Source: Lepiota brunneoincarnata (Eukaryota > Basidiomycota > Agaricomycetes > Agaricales > Agaricaceae). From it: a stretch of 64,000 nt of DNA. Positions 43,419 to 54,336 of the stretch are shown piece by piece. Positions within the stretch are counted from its first letter, which is position 1; each line of letters begins with the position of its first letter. Location: contig JAEBUN010000009.1 of assembly GCA_023014365.1 (NCBI GenBank), positions 930,001 through 994,000 on the forward strand, read 5' to 3'. Below the pieces are notes generated by a model that did not search any database, was not told the DNA's origin, and saw only the letters and a program-made list of their open reading frames with translations. Both the position numbers and the translations under genes were made by a program.

Positions 43419-46280
43419 ATGCCGGTCACTTGGGCCTGCGGCCTTGCCGTGCGCAGGCTGCAATACACCCCAATTTCATTACGGACGATCATAATGCCTC
43501 CGGCGCGGACTCTGGCTACGTGCAGGGACGGCACCCATTCCCTTGCCGTTACATCTCGTAGGCTATCAAGTTACCGGACTGGCATCTCAGCTCTCAACTC
43601 TTGGAATGGGGCAGTAGTACGCCAACTCCGGTGGAAGAGCACTGAGGCTGTCACAAAGCCCGAACCCCCTGCGACTGCTACGTCGAACCCAACGGACCCG
43701 AGTCCGTCGATACTCTCACGTTTGTTTGCCAGGACTCCCCAAGGCGCCTCCTCGTTTGGCAAAATCGCCGCTTTGGCCAAACCGGAGAAAAAGCCTCTGA
43801 TGATTGCTGTCGGGCTCTTGCTCGTCTCGTCAGCGGTATCAATGAGTGTTCCGTTTACGATCGGAAAGCTTATTGATTTCTTCTCGTCGCCGGACCCGGT
43901 AAGTGACAATATTCAAGGGTCGTATCCTGCTCAAATGCTCGCCTTAGCAAATTCCTTTTGGGATCAGTTTGTGGCAAGCGTCCGGAGTGTTGTTGCTGCT
44001 GTTCACAACTGGCGCGATTGCAAACTCGGGTCGCGCGATGCTAATGAGGCTCTCCGGTGCGTTGTTCCGTTGTTACTACGAACCGAATTCGTCTTAATAG
44101 GGTTGGATAGGCCAACGCATTGTCGCTCGGTTGCGTGAACATACCTATGCCGCTGCTTTGCGTCAAGAAGTCGAGTTTGTCGAACGTGGAGAGGGCGATG
44201 TCCTCAGTCGGCTTAGTGTTGACACGAGTATTGTCGGAGAGAGGTATGTACGTAGCTGTGCAACAGGCTTAGCATGGTTGTCTGAATATTGGGACAGTGT
44301 CACCAACAACCTCTCGGATGGTCTTCGAGCCATCGTCATGTCCTCCATCGGCTGTAATACTTCTTCTAGCCACTGTACCATAACACTGACCCTGACTTTG
44401 ACCCTTCCAGTGGGGGCGATGTTTTATACCTCACCAACTCTCACAATGTTGATGTTGGCTATTGTTCCTCCTGTATCATTGGGTGCCGTAGGTGGATTTA
44501 TCTGCAGGGCAAGCCAGCATTCTCAGCCATAGATAGGTCGTCTATGGTCGGTATCTCAAGAAACTCTCAAACAGGACACAAGAAGCTGTAGGTGAAATGA
44601 CCAAGGTATACTTAAGCCCGTTCTTGTTAATCGGGAAACTAAGAGCTGTGCCAGATCGCTACTGAATCTCTGTCAGCACTTAGAACAGTACACGCTTTCA
44701 ATGCCCTTCCTCAAGAAGAGAAGAAATTTCATGAGAGGGTCGTCAACGTATTGACCTTGGCCAGGAAAGAAGCCATTGCGAGTGGGATTTTCTTCGGAAG
44801 CACTGGCTGGAGTGGCAACGTGACCCTACTCGGACTGTTAGGCTACGGTTCGTAGACACGTGTTCACGCCCGGATAAACCCATGTTTATTGGCTTTAGGT
44901 GGTACTCTCGTTTCGCAAGGGGTGATCACTGTTGGGGATCTCACAAGTCTACTTCTGTATACTGTCTATGTCGGAAATGGTCTTCAGATGCTTATGTCAG
45001 TACCATATGTTTCCTCCCTCCGACTCTCAGCTTACAGCGGTCCGCTAGTTCATTCTTCGTAGGTCCTGAAGCACAAGGCTCTCACTCACACGCTCAGCCA
45101 CTTCTGTAGTCCTCAATCATGCGTGGAGTTGGTGCCGGGACTCGCATCTTCGAAATATTGGATCGCAAACCTGTCATTCCCATCTCTACAGGCGTCGAAC
45201 TTTCTCCAGATAGGCGTGGAACTATCAGATTTGAGCACGTTCATTTTGAATACCCTACCCGCAAGGAGGCCAAGGTCTTGAAGGACTTTAATCTTGAGAT
45301 CAAAGTTGGCGAGACTGTTGCTATTGTGTCTGTCTTTTTTTATTATACGTTCCAACTTGCCTTACCCGCTGACTGACAATGACAGTGGCGAAAGCGGTGG
45401 TGGGAAATCTTCTGTCCATTCACTCTTGCTCCGGTACTACGATCCCATTCACGGCAAGATCACTTTCGATGATCAAGGTAAGGGATGAACCTGACCCTGT
45501 CGATGGTATAGGATCGACTGACCAGGTACACAACAGATATCCGGGAGTTCTCAGCAACCTCTTGGCGCAGGATCATTGGCGTGGTTCCCCAGGATCCCGT
45601 CCTTTTCGCCGGAACAGTCGCATCCAACATCGCATTCGGTAATCCTGACGCGACAAGAGAGGATATCGAAGATGCTGCGCGCGAAGCCAATTGCGAGTTC
45701 ATATGGGGCATGCCGCAGGGGTTTGATACCGAAAGTATGTTCTCATTCCCTCCTCAATCTGAGACTCACCCTCATAACTATTCTTGCAGTTGGACGGCTT
45801 AGTTTGAGTGGTGGCCAACGCCAGCGCCTCGCATTCGCTCGTGCACTCCTCAAGAAGCCTGCTATACTCGCTCTGGACGAAGCGACGTCCGCACTCGATG
45901 CAGCATCCGAACGACGTGTAAATGATGCTATTGAGAAGATACTGAGGTCGAGGCAGACGACGTGTCTGTTTGTTGCGCATAGATTGTCGACGATTGCAAG
46001 AGCGGAGAGGGTTGTGGTGTTGGAGGGAGGGAGGATTGTGGAGAGTGGGATGTATAGAGAATTGGTTGCGAGGGGGGGATCTAAGTTTAGGGCTTTGATG
46101 GCGGCGCAGTTGAGTGCGGTGGGGCGTGAGGAGGGGTTGTCGATTAAGGGTGACGATGTGAGCGAGAAGACTGTGGAGGAGCCTGAGATTGTGGAGAGGG
46201 ATGAAGATGGTTACGAGGCTGAAGTGGTTGAAGGGAGACTGCAAGGGAAGAGTCAAAAGGTGATTCAAGAGGGCAAATAG
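43419..46280 (+). CDS. MDL1: Mitochondrial half-size ABC transporter (Mdl1/ABCB10 type)
   Basis: Thirteen exons: 43419..43898, 43948..44056, 44111..44243, 44298..44353, 44411..44487, 44537..44605, 44655..44847, 44899..44995, 45049..45058, 45110..45327, 45386..45477, 45537..45734, 45790..46280; 740 aa, in frame. Exon 9 is only 10 nt (completes ...LISFF). Long Arg/Ser-rich presequence; a second start at 43494 is possible. Membrane domain with [20 protein letters not shown] and [20 protein letters not shown]. Nucleotide domain: [11 protein letters not shown] (Walker A), [12 protein letters not shown] (Q-loop), [15 protein letters not shown] (signature), [12 protein letters not shown] (Walker B) and VAHRLST. 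Mdl1-type proteins sit in the inner mitochondrial membrane and export peptides or serve heme/redox homeostasis. The charged 60-residue C-terminal tail is extra. Confidence 0.92.
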
Positions 46281-46604
46281 ATCACTCCCGACAACCGAAG
46301 GCCAACTCATTTCATACGATCCTCGGACTCGTGGCAACTATCCCTATCAACACACCAACCTTAACACCCACCTCACGCACAATCGCCCCGGCCAGCATCG
46401 CTGTATTGAATAGCATCCATCAGACTATGGTTTGTGTTGTATCGCGGAAGATATCATTATTTATACATACAATATGTTAATCTGATATACAATTAGATAG
46501 AGTATAGCCCGGGATTGAGAGTCTAGCCATCTGTTCACCGAAAGTACACCGTGGTTGAGCGCAAGATTACAGGAGTCGAAGCCGCAGTCCGGTTGCCAAG
46601 CACC
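46281..46604. other. Convergent 3' region
   Basis: 324 bp between the stops of the ABC transporter and the BTB gene. AT-rich around 46450-46510 (TTATTTATACATACAATATG), fitting polyadenylation regions. No gene. Confidence 0.4.
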
Positions 46605-47448
46605 TCAGGCGGCAACTAATGGAGCACAAACTCCGGATACGACTCTCCTCTTGTTTGTTGCACAAGACCTGAAAAACAGCTGATCGACAACCTCGTCGAC
46701 AATCCTCATCTTCTCCTTCCGACTCAGACCCTTTCGTTTCCCACAGCTCTTACACCCCACCCTCTCCCGATACACCTCCCTCGCAGCAGCAAGCATCGTG
46801 AGTCTCTTGACACCCAACGTCAAGCCCATCTGTAGAGTCAGCGGCTGCTCACGTTGGCAGAGTGTGACGTAGGAAGAGCGGAGGAGGGCGGGATCGAGTT
46901 TGTATTGGTCCCAGATTGCAATTTTGCGGATGGGATCGAGGCCGGGTGGTGGAAGTGCGTGGAGGCGGGTGGTGGCGAGGGAGGTGACGGTAGGGATGTG
47001 GTATTTGGAGGAGATGGAAAGGAGGGAGAGGTAGTGTTCTGGAGTTTGGGGTTGGAGGGAGTGTGGTCTAAAATGAGCAGTGTTAACAGGAGAGAGGGCT
47101 CAAATTAGTAGGTAGAGGGAGTGTGTACATCGGGAGAAGGACTTGGAGGAGAATTTCGAGATCTGCTGCAGAGGTTTCGAGGAGATGGAGAGGGTGTGCG
47201 TCGTCGAATCCTGGAAAGTGGGCAAGTTGAGTAGATGGGAGGATGCTTTGCAGGACGAGGGATTTGGAGTGGAGGACGGAGAGGTCGAAGCGGAAGAGGG
47301 TGGTTCCTGCCTGGGATGGAATTAAGATTGGGCACGGAAAGGAGGATAAAATACGTACTTGGACGACGGTATCGCCTTCTGGGAGGTAATATGTTGGGTG
47401 TCTTTGCAAGGGAGCCTTGCTAGGTGAGCCGGTGGCGTTGGGTGGCAT
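46605..47448 (-). CDS. Small BTB-type protein
   Basis: Exons 47448..47359, 47310..47129, 47067..46605; 735 nt, 244 aa, in frame. PTYYLPEGDTVVQAGTTLFRF is followed by DLSVLHSKSLVLQSIL, a degenerate BTB 'F.v....L...S.vf' element, then LHLLETSAADLEILLQVLLP and EHYLSLLSISSKYHIPTV. The C-terminal part has CKSCGKRKG and a later single Cys-rich stretch. This arrangement (short BTB, then helical repeats) is common in mushroom genomes and its role is unknown. Start chosen at 47448 because it opens directly into the conserved part. Confidence 0.75.
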
Positions 47449-48199
47449 TTCTTCCTTGTGCAGTTCGGATTCCTGGATGAAGCATTGGCCCAGAGACTCA
47501 AGATGCCGCTTTTTATGGTGATCGAGAATGCCCCAGACGGAAACAACGTGTATCAATCCATAATTGACTGCAGCTTGCAAGCCGCTAAAAGGATCCTGAG
47601 TACACTGCTTTATAGAAAGCCTGGTCCCTGTTCGCTTCCGAGAGACTACTCTTGCATGTGAGTCCTCATCAAGCGGGATGACATCTAGACGCCAAGATCA
47701 ATGGTAAGAGGATATGTAAGGAAGAGATTTAAGGTTGGGCATGGAACTCTCGGAATATTAAATACTCACCAGAGGCTGAGTATTTTATTCAAAGTCTATG
47801 ATGACCCTGATAGTCCTTGCCTTACACCGAGTCACTGCGACCACCTGGCGCGTAACGACACGCAGGATATCTGCTTGGCTCGCAAAACAGACCGGCAGCA
47901 GTCACGGTGAAGCGTATTTGGAACGTTCCGCCATCACCTTCTATCGATGAACTGCGGACACCGACTTGGGGCCGGACGGGCTTCCCTTCTCGATGATTGG
48001 GCCCGGGTCAAGTGAACCCTTCCAGCAGGTTCTTTCACCTCCCCTGATGACCTAGCCCTGCTCTGCGCAAACGTGGGTATTGTGCTACCCCTGCCCGTAG
48101 AAAGAAGTGCCATAGGGAACCCACATATAAGAAGCTTCGGGGCATACGCAGCAGAGGTCTACCTTACTACCATTCAGAGCCCTCCCCTCTCGGCTTATC
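47449..48199. promoter_or_regulatory. Divergent promoter, BTB / RdRP2, with TATA element
   Basis: 751 bp between the starts. CATATAAG at 48124-48131 lies about 70 bp upstream of the RdRP2 ATG and is a likely TATA box. Short open frames near 47460-47900 carry no motifs. Confidence 0.45.
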
Positions 48200-51100
48200 A
48201 TGGAGATTTTCATGCATAATATCCCCGTTGGCCACGGGGAGTATGATGTCAAGACCGCCCTCGCGAAACACTTACATGGACCTCTCTTCCCCAACGTAAA
48301 AGCCAACTTCAAAGTCAACCTCCACCGGCTAAAACAAGGAAAACACACCATCACAGGCACGCTTACGTTGGCCGACCTCTTCGTCGCTCGTCGATTCCTC
48401 GATTTCTACGAATCACAACACCCCAGATATTTGATATGGCTGGGGGAAAACCGGTTATATTTCGAACGAAACAATGAGCCTCGGTCTGACGTGGTTGAGC
48501 TCCTCTCTCGCTCGCTCTGGATTGATCCAACCGAAGAACGAAAGCGCGAGGAGATATACCAGAAACTCTATTCCTCCTTCCTACCTCTAAATTTTGTTCA
48601 GTTTGGCTGGATGTGCAGAGACTCTGTGTTCTCGATCGAAAGCGAATCACGACAGAAACCGTGTCATGTCGCTTTCGATCCCGAACGACGAGAGATACAA
48701 ATAACGGTTCTGCCTGCGGGTAAACGTGCTTCCACTCACGTCATTGCTATTCGACAGTCCTCCATTCTCTCCATTTCTGCTCAGAAATCCCCTGATGGAC
48801 AGACAACCATATTCCTCCAGCTTGATATACCGTCAACCTTCCTACGCAGAAAAACCCTGAAGACGCAATTTTACCGGTCACCAACCTTCCCGTTGGCAAA
48901 CAATTCACACGCGACCCCTTACACATCTCTCGCCATGCGCCTTGGCCTCGCGTCCTCGAACGATCTAAAGAAATTCATCGATTTGTCCAAGCTAGCCAAC
49001 TCACGACGCGTACAATCATACCCCGTTGTGGCTGAACGCCGAGAACTATTTTCCAAGGCCCACTTGGAATGCCTGGGAGAGAAGATTCAGGCCTTTGACT
49101 GGTGCGTGGCGTTTCAGCTGGAGGCTTTATTGCGCAACATGGATCTCGACGCCACGGAGCTCCTAGGTCTTCTCCCGAAGGTCGAGAAGCTTGTGGCATC
49201 CCATGGAAGCCTCCACGCTGCGAACCTGCTAAGGATATTCGCGAGTCGAGCCCGGGCCCTCGCATGCAGCGATAGGGATACGGTTGGGCCTATGGTGTCT
49301 TGTTTTGATTCCTTCGAGCAGGAATACGCAGAACGAGATAATATAGCACTACCTATTCCTACCGACGGCAGCTTCTGCGGGTTATCGCACATCACGATCA
49401 CCCCCACCTACTATGTTTCTTACTGGACCATTTTTGGAGAAATCAAACCACGTCATCAGACTTTACGACCGAATTCATCAGGAGAGCTTTTTGAGGGTGG
49501 ATTTCCGTGAGGAAGACGGCTTACAACACCGCCTAGATCGTGATGTGAACGGGCGAGCATCTATTCGCGATCGCTTTGGCCCTCTTCTGAAAAAAGGTCT
49601 TATCATTGCTGGACGTAAATTCGATTTTCTCGCTTATTCGCAGTCCGCTTTAAGGGAACATTCAGTCTGGTAGGATCCACTCCCAGGTGATACATACACG
49701 CACACTGACTTAGTCAACGCCAAGGTTTCGTTAAACCATTTATCGATTCCAAGCATGGCAGGGTCGACGCCAAAAAGATCATTCAAAGCCTGGGTTCCTT
49801 CGACAACCTCTCCTACGATCCGACCCTCTTATATTGTCCAGCCAGGTACGGAGCGCGGTTGTCCCAGGCTTTTACGGCAACAGAAGCGTCCACTCTCAAG
49901 GTGGACAATATCCGCCGGGCCAAGGATATCAAGACAGAGGATGGAAAGTACATTTTCACTGACGGTTCGGGAGGTATGTCAGAGGACCTCGCCCGTGAAA
50001 TATGGCGAGTCATTGGTCCCGAAGGGAGCTCCACGTCAGACGACCTTCCGCATGCGTATCAAATCCGTTTTCAGGGGTCAAAAGGCATGGTCAGCATCGA
50101 CTACAGGCTGAATGGATCTAAAACAATCGCTCTCCGCCCATCAATGATCAAGTTTGACTATCCCGAATCAAAGGAAATAGAAATTGCCAGAGCGATTAAT
50201 CGACCCACTCCTTACCACCTCAACCGACCCCTGATAATGCTGCTGGAGGGCTTGGGAGTTCCATATCACGTTTTTCGAAAATTTCAGGATAAAGCGGTCG
50301 AAGATGCACAAAATGCGACTCGCTCCCTCACGGGCACGGCACAGTTGCTCGAAACTCACGGCCTGGGTTCCTCTTTCCGACTCTCTTCCGTCATGTCCAA
50401 CTTGGCGAAGCTGGACATAGACACGCTGCATGGAGACACATTCTATGACCAACTTCTTGGGGTCATGTTATACCACGTCTTGCGGGATCTCAAGAATAGT
50501 GCCCGCATCCCTATTCCGGATGCGTGGGCTCTCGTAGGCGTCGCTGACGCTCATCACTTCCTCAAGCCGGACGAAATCTTCGCCTGCATCAAACAACAAA
50601 ATGGAGAACTCACCTATCTGGAGGGACTTGTACTGGTTTCACGATCACCCAGCATCCATCCTGGAGATATACAGGTTGCTAGCGCTATTGGGAAACCACC
50701 TAAAGATTCGTGCTTCGCCCGAGAGCCCCTCTTCAACACCGTGGTATTTAGTGTCCAGGGTACGTCGACTTTTAAACCTTGGGCTGGATGGTAATATGAC
50801 GACATCACAGGGAAGCGACCCCTTCCTTCGTGTTTGGGTGGCGGTGATCTTGACGGAGACATTTACAACCTCCTCCCTTTAAGCCGTCATCCCCAGTCTA
50901 CCCCGCAGAAATTCTTCCAACCAGCCGATTATGCACCAGCAGAGAAGAAATTTCTTGATGCCCCTAGCACGATGGACGACGTTGCTGATTTTGTTATGGA
51001 GTACATCGTGTCAGATGTGGGTGGCCATAACAAGTGTGAACATGAATAATTGCTAAAAAAAAAAAGCTACTAGGTTATTGGCCTCATTGCTACCAACTGG

Positions 51101-51958
51101 CTCGTTATCGCAGACCAAAGTCGCTTTGGGATCAGGGACAAAGCTTGCCTTCAGCTCGCAAAACTCCACAGCGATGCTGTGGATTATCCGAAGACGGGAC
51201 GCGCCGTTAATGTCACAGACATACCCAAGCTAAAATTCCCAAAACCCGACTGGAGTGCTCCCGAAACTATTAAACCGGACCCAGTAAACTATTACAGAAG
51301 CCAGTCTGCCATCGGACAATTGTCCAGGGCGATCGACCTGGAGGCTCATGAGCCCTCGCTTTCAGTAGGACCCCTTCTACATGATCAGGAGGTTCGTCCA
51401 GAAAATCGGTCGATCGATGACGAACCCCGTGCAACTGATGACGCGAGGGTTTTAAGCGTGATCAGACAGCACGTCTCCAAGTATATCGAGGTCAACGATC
51501 CAGGAGAACAATCACCCATTAATTCAGTTGCGGATCTCTTTGCGTGGTTCTCAGAGGAGCTTGCGAATATCGCTTCCGCGAGCAGCCTTTCTCACCGTCA
51601 ATTCAAGCCATTGTCGGAAGAGGAGCTGATTGTTGGGACAATAGCTCAGAAGACTCCGCAGCCCCGTCTGCGAAAGGATAAAACATCGAAGATGAGAGAG
51701 TGGACCGATGGTCTCGTTCGACGAACGAGGGAGGCACTCGAAGGCGATGATACCGGTACCAGGACTACGAAGGACTATCTGCGACACGCGTGGACGGCGT
51801 GGAACCTGTCCCTTGTTGAAGGTCGGAAAGGCAGTTTTGGGGCTAAAACGTTTGGATGGATAGCACTTGGGGCACTGTTTGATGCCGTGAAGTTGATTCG
51901 AAGAGCGGGGATGAGGGATGTGCGGTTCCCTTTGTGGACGAACATTTCCGTACGATAA
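48200..51958 (+). CDS. Cellular RNA-dependent RNA polymerase, copy 2 (RNAi pathway)
   Basis: Four exons: 48200..49669, 49725..50759, 50811..51016, 51074..51958; ~1197 aa after correction. Block for block the same as copy 1: FGWMCRDSVFSIESESR, MFLTGPFLEKSNHVIRLYD, FTDGSGGMSEDLAREIW, YQIRFQGSKGMVSIDYRL, NRPLIMLLEGLGVPYHVF, SRSPSIHPGDIQ, and catalytic CLGGGDLDGDIYNL with Asp at 847, 849 and 851, identical numbering to copy 1. The C-terminal domain (GTIAQKTPQPRLRKDK, KTFGWIALGALFDAVKL) is open to the stop, unlike in copy 1. Frame doublets: 49408-49409 (Thr ACC/ACT) and 49728-49729 (Phe TTT/TTC, just after the exon-2 acceptor). Acts in RNA silencing by making dsRNA. Confidence 0.92.
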
Positions 51959-52459
51959 CAACGAAGATGAATGTATAGTACGCGTCAGAAAGCCCAACAC
52001 TACTTGCATTTCTAAACTGCTTCACGACAGTGACTTGAGCGGCAGTCGCGATCGGGACCAAAGAACAAGGAGATAAATGTGAGTGACTGGAACTATTCTT
52101 GCTAAATAGCGACCATCAGTGAGTTGTCCCCCGGGTTATCCTGCTGCCGCGGCTTAATAGTGAGGCATCCTCGGTGTCATTCAGGTTTTCGTTCACCAAC
52201 AAGAATCGTTCCCGTACACACAGGTGGAGCACCTTCTCATTGCCATTGCTCTACGAATAGGGTCATGTGTGCATCACATGAGAACCAATCTCCCAGGGCC
52301 CAGGCAATGTTCTGTTCGCGAAGCCCAGATCGCGGACAAGGAGTCATTCAACTTCGCAGACGGACCGAGTCTGCAGAAAATCACACAAGGAAATCCCCCT
52401 GGCGGGCCGCTATGGCTATAAGAGCCGTGTCCAGATCCCCAAGCGCATCTGAGTCCAAA
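51959..52459. promoter_or_regulatory. RdRP2 3' flank and GH28 promoter with TATA element
   Basis: 501 bp. TATAAGAG at 52417-52424 is about 40 bp upstream of the GH28 ATG, a good core-promoter position. CCCCC/GGCGGG runs just before it could bind zinc-finger regulators such as Cre1-type repressors; this is not shown. Confidence 0.4.
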
Positions 52460-54336
52460 ATGTTGCTGTCTTGTTTGGCACCCATTCTTCTCGGGCTTAC
52501 CGCCACCCTCGCAGCAGCAAAGTCCACCGTAGTATCCGCTGTAGATGCTCAGTGCACTCTACGCGCTTCTGGTGGCGACGACTCGCCTCAGTTTTTGAGA
52601 GCGGTCAAGTCGTGCTCGACTGTGTTGATCCCGAGATCCACTACGTTGAACATTGCCACGCGCCTGAATATGACTGGATTATCCAACAAGCGGATTGTGA
52701 GTGCACTCTCTAGGCTGATGGTGTAGTTCTACAATGACTCCGTTCAATCGAAGGAATTGGAAGGAACTTTGCGCTTTAACCCAGACATTCCCTATTGGAC
52801 CGGAGTGGGTCGATTGTTAATACTCTACATTATACTAGGGTCTCATGATCGGACAAGAACGCGTTTTTCATCCCATTCCAAAATCAAGTTACATTTTGGC
52901 TCCTGGGAGGACGGAACATTGTTCTGACAGGGGGAGGAACACTGGATGGCGTCGGTCAGGTTAGCTTTACTGTTCGCCAGTTGAATAAGCCCGCAAGTTT
53001 AATCCATTACAGCTCTGGTGGGACACTTTGTGAGTTATGCGCCCAGGCTTCCTATGCAGTGGTGATTCCAAAACATGTCGAAGACCCACCAACTCAACCC
53101 TCCTACGGCCGATCATATTGACCATATTCCAAGCTCGTAATGTGCTGGTCCAGAATATTAAAATGGTCAATGGACCCGAATGGCACAACATGGTACACTC
53201 TCCCGATTCGCGACTCTCGCAGCGACCCACTTACCGTCCCGAATTTGTATTAGGTTAATGAGGCACAGAATGTCGTGTATGACAACGTCAACATCCGTGC
53301 CGTCTCAAATAGCACTCATGGGCCGGCTAATACCGACGGGTGGAATGTATATCGAAGCGACAGTGTTACGATCCAGAACTCGGTCATCGTGAATGGAGAT
53401 GATTGCGTCGCTTTCAAACCCAGTACGTCTCTTCCCTTCCACCCCCCAAGAAAGGGCGTCTGGTTTTCAAAGGCTGAAATTGCAAATGAGATGCCACCAA
53501 TGTCCTTGTCCAAAATCTTGACTGTACCGGTTCTCAGTAAGTGGGGTTAACTGTACTCGTTGACTCGGCTAACAATGTTCGACGCAGTGGCATTTCTGTT
53601 GGGTAGGTCAAAACATAGCGCTTGGCCGTGTTGGAACACCAATCTCTTGTCTCCCAGTTCATTGGGGCAGTTTCCCGGAGTGTTTGATATCGTTCAAGAT
53701 GTAGTGTCGAGGTACGTGACGACGTCGGAGGCTGCCAAGGTCTGGGTTTTGACGAGATGTGTCCAGGAATGTCAAGATGACCAACGCCCAGAATGGGGCC
53801 CGAATTAAGGCATGGGCCGGTCCGAATGTAGGCAGCGGAATCGTTAAGAATGTGACGTTTGAGGGCTTTGTTGAAAGCCATGTCGACAATCCTGTTGTCA
53901 TCGACCAGGTCCGTACTAAGCAACAGGGTCATCTCCAAAACCATATGCAGACCCTTGTTCTTTTTACAGTGCTATGAGACACCTGCAGCGCTGTGTGCCC
54001 AGTTCCCTTCAAACACACTCATCCAAGATATTGTGTTCAAAAAGTCAGTGTCCCACGCTCCTGAGGTATATTTTAAATGACATTGCTCCCAGCATCTCCG
54101 GAACGTCAACCAAGTCTGTGGTTGCCGCGCTGACATGCTCTCGAGATGGACGCTGCAGCAACATAGAGGTTGATGATCTCCAGCTTAGGTGAGCGCTTCG
54201 CATTTAATCATGGGGAAAAGTAATAAATGGTAGAGTTCTCTTCAGCGCTCCATCGGGCACAGCTCAGTACACTTGCGCCAACGTCGTCCTCAGTGGAAAT
54301 TCTGCCAACTTGTTCCCCCAATGCACAGAGACGTAA
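52460..54336 (+). CDS. Glycoside hydrolase family 28, exopolygalacturonase-like (secreted)
   Basis: Thirteen exons: 52460..52696, 52754..52804, 52858..52959, 53013..53029, 53084..53192, 53254..53422, 53491..53536, 53588..53602, 53658..53711, 53767..53908, 53970..54043, 54093..54188, 54246..54336; 1203 nt, 400 aa, in frame. Signal peptide MLLSCLAPILLGLTATLAAA. The GH28 catalytic set is complete: NTDGWN, VNGDDCVAFKP, the SHGISVGS loop (rebuilt across a 15 nt exon) and ARIKAW. The wall-like repeats RPIILTIFQARNVLVQNIK and GIVKNVTFEGF build the parallel beta-helix. The enzyme cuts pectin, most likely releasing galacturonic acid from chain ends. Several N-glycosylation sequons (NMT, NST, NAT, NVT). 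Confidence 0.92.

Noticed and set aside
44996..45109. Frameshift in the ABC transporter before FFSSIMRG
   Set aside because: A 10 nt exon (45049..45058) with proper GT-AG neighbours gives LISFFSSIMRG in frame.
53430..53600. GH28 gene broken in its catalytic loop
   Set aside because: Small exons 53491..53536 and 53588..53602 restore GSHGISVGS exactly.
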